Shown: positions 15,233-20,545 of the stretch, in pieces
Layout: the number at the start of each line of letters is the position of its first letter
Position numbering within the stretch: the first letter of the stretch is position 1
Assembly (NCBI GenBank): GCA_023423835.1
Contig: JAFAEW010000010.1
Coordinates: 1 to 20,545 of the forward strand
Direction of reading: 5' to 3'
DNA length: 20,545 nt
Source of the DNA: Bacteroidota bacterium
Lineage (GTDB): Bacteria > Bacteroidota > Bacteroidia > Chitinophagales > Chitinophagaceae
Position numbers and translations under genes: made by a program
The notes under the pieces: model-generated
The model's input: the letters and a program-made list of their open reading frames with translations, nothing else
Told to the model about the DNA's origin: nothing
Database searches by the model: none

Positions 15233-15372
15233 CAACCAATTTTTTCCCTCACCCGAATCTTCCGTTTCGCGGCCGATCCACGGCTTCAAAAAAAGCACTA
15301 ATTTTATTTTCCTGTCAAAATTTTTATTGAAAATCAATAGCTTGCAGAGGCACGATAAAATTTAACGGGCAT

Positions 15373-15407
15373 TTTGTTGGAGAATCCGTTCAGGAGTCGC
15401 ACCTTTG
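15373..15407 (+). promoter_or_regulatory. Promoter of the rplM-rpsI-rpsB-tsf operon
   Basis: TTTG (15373-15376) or TTG (15377-15379), a spacer of 23 or 20 nt, then CACCTTTG (15400-15407) continuing to CA. The last part matches the CCTTTGCA form of the Bacteroidota -7 element although the leading TA is replaced by CA. It predicts a leader of about 43-45 nt before rplM, which contains the hairpin at 15424-15441. Confidence 0.5.
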
Positions 15408-15423
15408 CACTCCATTTTTAAAA

Positions 15424-15441
15424 CCGCTGGGATAGCAGCGG
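15424..15441 (+). promoter_or_regulatory. Hairpin in the rplM leader (candidate autoregulatory element)
   Basis: CCGCTG and CAGCGG form a perfect 6-bp GC-rich stem around a 6-nt loop GGATAG, 14 nt before the rplM ATG. There is no T-run, so it is not a terminator. Ribosomal protein leaders often carry a structure bound by the first encoded protein; binding of L13 here is an inference. Confidence 0.45.
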
Positions 15442-15455
15442 ACAAAACAAATACA

Positions 15456-15899
15456 ATGAGTAAATTACATTTTACAACAAAACATGCGAACGAGGCTACC
15501 GTGCAGCGTAACTGGTACATTGTTGACGGTACTAATCAAACCGTTGGTCGCATCAGTGCTAAGATTGCCGCTGTTTTACGCGGAAAAAACAAGGCTTTTT
15601 ATACGCCACACGTGGATTGTGGTGATTACGTGATTCTGATTAATGCCGACAAAGTAAGATTTACCGGAAATAAGCTGGAAGAAAAGGAATACATCAACTT
15701 TTCAGGATATCCCGGAGGAAAGAAAGTGGAACTGGCAAAAGATCTTATCAAGCGTCGTCCGGAAGCACTTATGGAAAGAGCGATTAAGGGTATGCTGCCT
15801 AAAAACCGTTTGGGACGCAAAATGTTTAAAAAGTTATTTGTGTATGCCGGAGATCAACACCCGCATATTGCGCAACAGCCCAAAGAATTCAAATATTAA
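15456..15899 (+). CDS. rplM: 50S ribosomal protein L13 (uL13)
   Basis: Early-assembling protein of the large ribosomal subunit, 147 residues from ATG 15456, close to the usual length. Hallmarks are RNWYIVDGTNQTVGRISAKIA, the TPHVDCGDYVILINADKV stretch, FSGYPGGKK and the C-terminal GMLPKNRLGRKMFKKLFVYAGDQHPH. A longer open frame starting at TTG 15405 would add 17 residues that run through the promoter and leader hairpin; none resemble L13, so the ATG is preferred. First gene of rplM-rpsI-rpsB-tsf, with rpsI 28 nt downstream. Confidence 0.98.
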   Translation: MSKLHFTTKHANEATVQRNWYIVDGTNQTVGRISAKIAAVLRGKNKAFYTPHVDCGDYVILINADKVRFTGNKLEEKEYINFSGYPGGKKVELAKDLIKRRPEALMERAIKGMLPKNRLGRKMFKKLFVYAGDQHPHIAQQPKEFKY

Positions 15900-15927
15900 T
15901 TTCATCTAATTCTAATTATTTAAATAA

Positions 15928-16317
15928 ATGGAAAAGCAAAAAAATGCCGTTGGCCGTCGTAAAGAAGCCGTTACCCGCGTTTTCATCAACAAGGGAGAAG
16001 GCAAGATTACCGTAAATGGCAAGGATTATAAACAATATTTTGCGCTTGCTTATTTGCAAAACCAGGTTGACCGGCCGTTGAAAGTGGTTGAAACTTCAGA
16101 TAAATACGACATTCTGATCAATGCAGCCGGTGGCGGTATCAAGGGTCAGGCTGAAGCAGCAATGCTTGGAATTGCCCGTGGATTAATAGAAATCAATCCT
16201 GAACTTCGTCCCGCTTTAAAAGCTGCAGGATTGCTGAAACGTGATCCACGTGGTGTTGAACGTAAAAAATTCGGTCACAAAAAAGCACGTAAAAGCTTCC
16301 AGTTCAGCAAACGTTAA
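15928..16317 (+). CDS. rpsI: 30S ribosomal protein S9 (uS9)
   Basis: Small-subunit protein of 129 residues. GRRKEAVTRVFINKGEGKITVNG opens the protein, AAGGGIKGQAEAAMLGIARGL is the family core, and the basic tail ends FQFSKR; the conserved C-terminal SKR contacts the P-site tRNA in known ribosomes. Length is normal. It follows rplM by 28 nt, the common rplM-rpsI pair, and precedes rpsB by 62 nt of AT-rich sequence with no terminator or clear promoter. Confidence 0.98.
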   Translation: MEKQKNAVGRRKEAVTRVFINKGEGKITVNGKDYKQYFALAYLQNQVDRPLKVVETSDKYDILINAAGGGIKGQAEAAMLGIARGLIEINPELRPALKAAGLLKRDPRGVERKKFGHKKARKSFQFSKR

Positions 16318-16379
16318 TCCTGTAACACAGCTGATAGAAAGAATAAAAATAAATTTAACCATCTTAATTATAGAATACA

Positions 16380-17285
16380 ATGGAACAAAACACTTCGTTA
16401 CAACAACAATTGCTTGAAGCAGGTGTTCATTTCGGTCATCTGAAAAAGAAGTGGAATCCTAAAATGTTGCCTTACATTTTCGCTGAAAAGAAAGGTATTC
16501 ATATTATAGATCTCAATAAAACCGTAGATGGATTGCAGGAAACTGCCGCCGCCATGAAACAGATTGCCAAAAATGGTAAGAAGATCATGTTTGTTGCTAC
16601 CAAAAAGCAGGCAAAGGAAATTGTAAGCGAATGCGCAAAGCGCGTTAATATGCCCTATGCTACTGAACGCTGGCTGGGTGGAATGCTTACCAATTTCAAT
16701 ACCGTTCGTAAGAGCGTGAAAAAAATGCAGAGCATCGAAAAAATGCTGGCCGATGGAAGTGCTGAAAATCTTACCAAAAAAGAAAGATTAACGCTTTCCC
16801 GCGACAGAGAAAAAATGGAAAAAGTACTGGGCGGTATTTCACAACTTGGTCGTCTTCCTGCCGCATTGTTTCTGGTTGATATCAGCCATGAACACATTGC
16901 ATTGGCTGAAGCAAAACGTTTGGGCATTACCACTTTCGGAATGGTAGATACCAATTCGGATCCCAATAAGGTTGATTTCGCAATTCCTGCAAACGATGAT
17001 GCTACAAAATCAATCGCCATCATTACCAATTATGTAACTGCAGCCATAGCCGAAGGTTTGGCAGAACGGCAGGCAGCAAAAGATGATGAGGTTGAAGAAG
17101 TAGAAAATGAAGCAGAAAGAAGAGCAGCCCGTTTGCAGGCCGAAGCTGAAAGCGAAGGCGGTCGCCAGGGAAGAGGAGCATCAAGGGAAGGAAGAGGCGG
17201 ACAACCAAAACGCCGTATTCCCGGAGGCGCCGGTCGCAGACCACAAGGCGGAAGCAGCAGCGGCCCCGGTGGTGGAAGAAGATAA
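16380..17285 (+). CDS. rpsB: 30S ribosomal protein S2 (uS2) with Arg/Gly-rich tail
   Basis: Small-subunit protein of 301 residues. The conserved core (1 to about 232) carries LLEAGVHFGHLKKKWNPKM, KKIMFVATKKQAKE, RWLGGMLTNFNTV and GMVDTNSDPNKVDFAIPANDDA. Beyond the core there is an acidic, probably helical linker (about 235-259) and then a 42-residue tail (260-301, DNA about 17157-17282) dominated by Gly, Arg, Ser and Pro and containing several RGG/RG-like units. E. coli S2 has 241 residues, so about 60 are extra; C-terminal extensions of S2 are known in some Bacteroidota. The frame is continuous with no sign of frameshift. tsf follows after a hairpin. Confidence 0.97.
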   Translation: MEQNTSLQQQLLEAGVHFGHLKKKWNPKMLPYIFAEKKGIHIIDLNKTVDGLQETAAAMKQIAKNGKKIMFVATKKQAKEIVSECAKRVNMPYATERWLGGMLTNFNTVRKSVKKMQSIEKMLADGSAENLTKKERLTLSRDREKMEKVLGGISQLGRLPAALFLVDISHEHIALAEAKRLGITTFGMVDTNSDPNKVDFAIPANDDATKSIAIITNYVTAAIAEGLAERQAAKDDEVEEVENEAERRAARLQAEAESEGGRQGRGASREGRGGQPKRRIPGGAGRRPQGGSSSGPGGGRR

Positions 17286-17313
17286 TGAGGGATTGTCTTA
17301 CAGAAAATATATT

Positions 17314-17346
17314 GAGCCGGCAATCGCTATTACTGACTGCCGGCTC
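17314..17346 (+). promoter_or_regulatory. Hairpin between rpsB and tsf
   Basis: GAGCCGGCA (17314-17322) and TGCCGGCTC (17338-17346) form a perfect 9-bp stem with a 15-nt loop. The sequence after it (TATTCAATAACAG) lacks a T-run, so strong termination is not expected; attenuation, an RNase processing site or mRNA protection are possible. tsf begins 26 nt downstream. Confidence 0.6.
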
Positions 17347-17372
17347 TATTCAATAACAGCAAAATAAAAGAA

Positions 17373-18212
17373 ATGTCAACAGTTCAAATAACCGCATCAG
17401 AAATAAATAAATTACGCCAGGCTACAGGCGCCGGAATGATGGATTGTCGTAAGGCCTTAACGGAAACCAACGGCGATTTTGAAGCTGCGATCGATTGGCT
17501 GCGCAAACAAGGTCAGAAAGTGGCTGCCAAAAGAAGCGATCGTGAAGCAAAAGAAGGCGTTGTGATTGCACAGACAAATAACGATAATACCATCGGATAC
17601 ATCGTTTGCGTGAGCAGCGAAACCGACTTCGTTGCAAAAAATGCAGAATTTGTGGCTTTCGCAAAAAGCATTGCAGATGCAGCAGTGGAAAATAATGTAA
17701 AATCAATGGAAGATCTAAATAATACCGCAATCAACGGAACGAAGATCTCCGACCTGATTAATGATAAACTTGCAGCCATCGGTGAAAAGATCGGTCTTAC
17801 CCGTTTTGAAAGACTGGATGCTCCTTACGTTGCTTCCTATATTCATGGAGCCAACAGGATGGGCGTTTTGGTAGGATTGAGTGAAGAAGCACCGGAAGCC
17901 GGAAAGGATGTGGCCATGCAGATTGCAGCCATGAATCCGGTGGCTATTGACCAGTCTTCTGTTCCTGCAGACACCATCGAACGGGAAAGAGCAATCGTAA
18001 CCGAACAATTGCAGCAGGATCCGAAAATGGCCGGCAAACCCCAGGAAATGATTGCAAAGATTGCCGAAGGAAAATTGAATGCATTCTTTAAAGAGCAAAC
18101 TCTACTGGCGCAACCTTTCGTGAAAGACGGCGGTAAAAGCGTAGGCGACTATCTGAAATCTGTGTCCCCAAATCTATTGGTAACAGAATTCAAACGCGTA
18201 GCAGTAGGATAA
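17373..18212 (+). CDS. tsf: Translation elongation factor Ts
   Basis: EF-Ts is the cytoplasmic guanine nucleotide exchange factor that recharges EF-Tu with GTP. The 279 residues show the N-terminal UBA-like domain INKLRQATGAGMMDCRKAL followed by DFEAAIDWLRKQG, the hallmark SSETDFVAKN that contacts EF-Tu, a dimerisation/core region with YIHGANRMGVLVGL and the C-terminal QPFVKDGGKSVGDYLK. Length is normal. Last gene of the operon; an intrinsic terminator starts 41 nt after the stop. rpsB-tsf adjacency is one of the most conserved gene pairs in bacteria. Confidence 0.98.
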   Translation: MSTVQITASEINKLRQATGAGMMDCRKALTETNGDFEAAIDWLRKQGQKVAAKRSDREAKEGVVIAQTNNDNTIGYIVCVSSETDFVAKNAEFVAFAKSIADAAVENNVKSMEDLNNTAINGTKISDLINDKLAAIGEKIGLTRFERLDAPYVASYIHGANRMGVLVGLSEEAPEAGKDVAMQIAAMNPVAIDQSSVPADTIERERAIVTEQLQQDPKMAGKPQEMIAKIAEGKLNAFFKEQTLLAQPFVKDGGKSVGDYLKSVSPNLLVTEFKRVAVG

Positions 18213-18252
18213 ACACCTTTGTACTTCTGTGCATTTTTCAAAATAAATTTCA

Positions 18253-18288
18253 CCGGCTTCAGCCAAATGGCTAAAGCCGGTTTTTTTT
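18253..18288 (+). terminator. Intrinsic terminator after tsf
   Basis: CCGGCT-TC-AGCC, loop AAAT, GGCT-AA-AGCCGG (18253-18280): a 10-bp stem with a 2x2 internal mismatch, then eight T residues (18281-18288). The T-run touches the stop codon of the convergent ctlX at 18287-18289. On the minus strand the hairpin is followed only by a short AT-rich stretch, so it is a weaker terminator in that direction. Confidence 0.9.
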
Positions 18289-19216
18289 ATTCAAATCCGT
18301 TTTTCTTCGGTGGCAAAAAGTTCTCGGCTATCATACATCTTACACTGCCACCTCCCACTTGTTCAATTGTCGGAATACCGACCGGAAGCATTTCAGTATA
18401 TTTTCGAATATCCGTTCTCTGCTTTTCAGTGAACGCATCATAGGCGGTTTGTGATAGAACCAGTATTTTTCTTCCCTCGCGATTCTGCAGTTGTAACATG
18501 TTGCCCGCAAACCGTTTCACCTGGTCCGGTGAAATTTCTATAATTGAGCGACCTGCAGCAGTAAGTATTCTTCTCAGATAATCCTTCTCGCCGGGATCCG
18601 GAATGGCGTCCAGGCAAATTACAGCAAACCCATTCCCGATACACATCATCACGTTGGTATGATAAATCGGTTTTTTATTTTCATCAAAAGCGTGAAATAA
18701 GACCGGACGGTAACCGATTGCCCCGCACAGATCTTTAAACGTTTCCGGATGCGTTCTCGATGAAATGGCTGCATAGGCCGTTTTTTCCCGGTGACCGAAT
18801 ACGATACTGCCTGTGCCTTCGAGATATCTTCCCAATTGCTCATTGTACGACAAATTGAGGCGCTCGTTCACATCAAACCGTTCTTCAAGCCTTTTTATAA
18901 TATCCTCTCTTCTTTCAAGCCGGCGGTTTTCGGCTTCCATGGGATACAACACGACAGTGCCATTCTTATGAAGACTGATCCAGTTATTGGGAAAGATTGC
19001 GTCGGGTTTTACAGGATCAGCAGTGTCTTCGATCACGATAACGTTTATTCCTGAGTCACTCAGTTTTTGCTGCATCGCATCAAACTCACTCAGCGCCTTT
19101 TCCCGGATGGATGTGAAATCTCCACCCTTTATCTGAAAAGCATTTGAAGCGGATGTTTGTTCATTAAAGCAAAAATTTGCCGGTCTTACCATGAAAACCG
19201 TGTTGGTAAACTCCAT
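18287..19216 (-). CDS. ctlX: CtlX-like amidinotransferase-fold hydrolase (citrulline utilisation/arginine deiminase-related)
   Basis: A 309-residue cytoplasmic enzyme of the guanidine-group-modifying superfamily. The catalytic cysteine is Cys294 in VGGGSVRCM, the catalytic histidine His186 in YHTNVMMC, and PDAIFPNNW (71-79) with EGTGSIVF (133-140) supply the acidic substrate-binding residues. This arrangement matches CtlX, reported in Francisella as needed for citrulline use, and related arginine-deiminase-like proteins. The exact substrate (citrulline, arginine or a methylarginine) is inferred from family, not shown. It is convergent with tsf and ends in the T-run of the tsf terminator. rbfA lies 58 nt upstream on the same strand; a near-match -7 element (TATCTTTT, 19250-19257) in the gap suggests it may have its own promoter. 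Confidence 0.85.
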   Translation of the reverse strand: MEFTNTVFMVRPANFCFNEQTSASNAFQIKGGDFTSIREKALSEFDAMQQKLSDSGINVIVIEDTADPVKPDAIFPNNWISLHKNGTVVLYPMEAENRRLERREDIIKRLEERFDVNERLNLSYNEQLGRYLEGTGSIVFGHREKTAYAAISSRTHPETFKDLCGAIGYRPVLFHAFDENKKPIYHTNVMMCIGNGFAVICLDAIPDPGEKDYLRRILTAAGRSIIEISPDQVKRFAGNMLQLQNREGRKILVLSQTAYDAFTEKQRTDIRKYTEMLPVGIPTIEQVGGGSVRCMIAENFLPPKKNGFE

Positions 19217-19274
19217 AACCTTTTAACTACATTTCAGGATTAAACGTGGAAAAGATAGTTGAATAAATGCTGTG

Positions 19275-19643
19275 TCATTCTTTATTTTTCTTCTGCTCAT
19301 TGATCTCTTTAAAGAGTTCTTCCATCCTGAAAACGTGGTCTAAAGTATCGTCTCTGAAAAATGAAAGTACCGGAATTCTTCGCACCTGATGTTTTATCCT
19401 TTCTGCCAGTTCTTTTTTGATTTCCCAGGCGCGGTCTTCAATTCTTTTCATCGTTTTTTCGGCATCTTTCACCTGAAAAAGACTTAGGTAGATCCTAGCT
19501 TCCAGCAGATCCGGCGTCACTTTTACGTTTGAAATCGAAATCATTCCTCCATCCATCATATTCAGTCCTAACCGTTGAAATATTTCGTTTAAGTTTTCCT
19601 TCAATACACTGGCCACCTGCAGTTGTCTTTTTCCTTCTTCCAT
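19275..19643 (-). CDS. rbfA: 30S ribosome-binding factor A
   Basis: RbfA binds immature 30S subunits and helps 16S rRNA processing, especially in the cold. The 122 residues are typical: a KH-like fold with RQLQVASVLKENLNEIF, the strands MISISNVKVTPDL and ARIYLSLF, and RRIPVLSFFRDDTLDHVFRMEELF towards the C terminus. The C-terminal tail is short and lysine-rich. The start at 19643 agrees with the expected N terminus. It is divergent from the ABC transporter gene (73-nt gap), and the likely ABC promoter overlaps its start region. Not next to infB or truB, its neighbours in many other bacteria. Confidence 0.94.
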   Translation of the reverse strand: MEEGKRQLQVASVLKENLNEIFQRLGLNMMDGGMISISNVKVTPDLLEARIYLSLFQVKDAEKTMKRIEDRAWEIKKELAERIKHQVRRIPVLSFFRDDTLDHVFRMEELFKEINEQKKNKE

Positions 19644-19648
19644 AATTG

Positions 19649-19656
19649 TACATTTG
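19649..19656 (+). promoter_or_regulatory. Candidate -7 element TACATTTG for the ABC transporter
   Basis: Exact TAnnTTTG match on the plus strand, followed by CA, with TTG at 19623-19625 (23-nt spacer). It would give a leader of about 55 nt before ATG 19717. A second, imperfect candidate (TCCATTTG, 19707-19714) lies only 2 nt before that ATG. Confidence 0.4.
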
Positions 19657-19716
19657 CAGTAAATTTAATAAGAATAAAGTTTATACTCTCTTAAGAAGGG
19701 TAATTATCCATTTGCA

Positions 19717-20545
19717 ATGAAAAAATACTCGCGGTTATTTTCTTATCTCTCCAATCTTAAGACCAATATTTTTCTATACGTTGTCTTCACCATTCTTTCA
19801 GTCATATTTTCAATTGTTTCCTTAGGAATGCTGATCCCTTTTCTTGACCTGATTTTTAATCCTGAGAAGAAAGTGTATGTACTCCCGGAAGGTGGGCTCA
19901 CCTCGGCCAACATGCTGCAGACTTTCAATTATTACATCACACAAATGATTGACATGCACAGTACACTTTATGCACTCGGAGCGATTTGCGTGGTGATTAT
20001 CATTGCTATTTTCCTGAAAAATCTCTTTCTGTACCTTACTTATTACGTGCTATCGCCGATGCGCAACATGATTATCACGAGGCTGAGAAGTGATTTGTAT
20101 AATAAGATCTTAAAGCTTCCAATCGGATATTTCACCGAAAAAAGAAAGGGTGATGTCATAAGCCGGATGACAAATGATACGAACGAACTCGAAGGCAGCG
20201 TTATCGGAACAATGGAGGGATTGATCAAAGATCCGATCAACATCATCTTCATTTTGGTCTCGCTGGTTTTTCTGAGTGCGCAGCTTTCACTTTTCCTGCT
20301 AATTTTTTTACCGCTGACAGGATTTATTATAGGCCGGGTGAGCCGCTCGTTGAAAAAAAGCAGCAATATTGCCGCAATTCAAAATGCAGAGTCACTTTCT
20401 ATCCTGGATGAAACGCTGAGCGGACTGCGGGTTATAAAAGCGTTTAATGCGGAAAGACTGCTACAATCAAAATTTTTGGAGGCAAACGATGCACTGTATC
20501 GCATTAAAAACAAAATGAATTACCGCAGAGATCTTGCATCTCCGC
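19717..20545 (+). CDS. MsbA-like ABC exporter, N-terminal membrane domain (truncated by window edge)
   Basis: The 276 codons visible cover the transmembrane domain of a half-size ABC exporter; the ATP-binding domain lies beyond the window. Hydrophobic helices lie at about 17-48, 89-110 and 170-205. The coupling-helix region is recognisable in LPIGYFTEKRKGDVISRMTND, and the long cytoplasmic helices in SLSILDETLSGLRVIKAFNAE, both characteristic of MsbA-type lipid/polysaccharide exporters. The substrate cannot be assigned; lipid A-core flipping is the usual guess for this branch. The start at 19717 is the first ATG and begins directly before the first amphipathic segment. Divergent from rbfA. 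Confidence 0.88.
   Translation, partial: MKKYSRLFSYLSNLKTNIFLYVVFTILSVIFSIVSLGMLIPFLDLIFNPEKKVYVLPEGGLTSANMLQTFNYYITQMIDMHSTLYALGAICVVIIIAIFLKNLFLYLTYYVLSPMRNMIITRLRSDLYNKILKLPIGYFTEKRKGDVISRMTNDTNELEGSVIGTMEGLIKDPINIIFILVSLVFLSAQLSLFLLIFLPLTGFIIGRVSRSLKKSSNIAAIQNAESLSILDETLSGLRVIKAFNAERLLQSKFLEANDALYRIKNKMNYRRDLASP

Noticed and set aside
15174..15365. 63-codon open frame in the gap before rplM
   Set aside because: It reads straight through the intrinsic terminator and is rich in Phe/Ser/Lys with no similarity; apart from the terminator and the rplM promoter I see nothing else in this gap.
15405..15455. N-terminal extension of L13 starting from TTG 15405
   Set aside because: The added residues run through the predicted promoter and leader hairpin and do not resemble L13; ATG 15456 gives the normal protein.
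17107..17367. 86-codon frame overlapping the rpsB tail and the rpsB-tsf gap
   Set aside because: It is an alternate frame of the repetitive Arg/Gly-rich tail and runs through the intergenic hairpin; considered as evidence of a frameshift, but the S2 frame itself is uninterrupted.

Overview
The window looks like a chromosomal housekeeping segment of a Bacteroidota bacterium, probably a Chitinophagales/Sphingobacteriales-like lineage; the rank below phylum is a guess. Three things support the phylum: a secreted M1 peptidase with a type IX secretion (T9SS) C-terminal sorting tail; TAnnTTTG (-7 type) promoter elements instead of sigma70 boxes; and few recognisable Shine-Dalgarno sequences. Protein families (a Bacteroidota-style glycosyltransferase 2 with a C-terminal add-on, CtlX, a Gfo/Idh/MocA oxidoreductase) fit too. 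I saw no tRNA, rRNA, CRISPR array, insertion sequence or prophage gene.

Layout. 1-491 (-): 5' part of a radical SAM gene, running off the left edge. 607-5209 (+): M1 metallopeptidase, kdsB (Kdo activation for lipopolysaccharide), a nitrilase-family omega-amidase and nagA; the last two overlap by 23 nt. 5206-9202 (-): inositol-monophosphatase family protein, thiL, an S41 peptidase lipoprotein (a close-packed probable operon), then a small four-helix membrane protein whose stop codon overlaps that of nagA. 9298-10509 (+): glycosyltransferase 2, tail-to-tail and overlapping with hemN (10499-11863, -). 12075-15170 (+): a GH3-type acyl-adenylating enzyme and a Gfo/Idh/MocA oxidoreductase, closed by a strong terminator. 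15456-18212 (+): the translation operon rplM-rpsI-rpsB-tsf, with a promoter and leader hairpin in front, a hairpin between rpsB and tsf, and a terminator at the end. 18287-19643 (-): ctlX and rbfA. 19717-20545 (+): start of an MsbA-like ABC exporter, running off the right edge.

How the genes work together. The only clear functional unit is the ribosomal protein/EF-Ts operon, with the ribosome maturation factor rbfA nearby. kdsB, the glycosyltransferase and the ABC exporter all suit envelope biogenesis but are not adjacent. The rest is scattered metabolism: thiamine diphosphate, haem, aminosugar, amide repair and citrulline/arginine.

I did not find a convincing new multi-gene system. The most interesting signals are regulatory: several genes carry a TAnnTTTG element only 3-5 nt before the start codon, implying leaderless or near-leaderless mRNAs; the rplM leader has a compact hairpin; and rpsB-tsf are separated by a 9-bp perfect hairpin. 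Among proteins, the Arg/Gly-rich tail of ribosomal protein S2 and a charged insertion in the S41 peptidase are the least ordinary.
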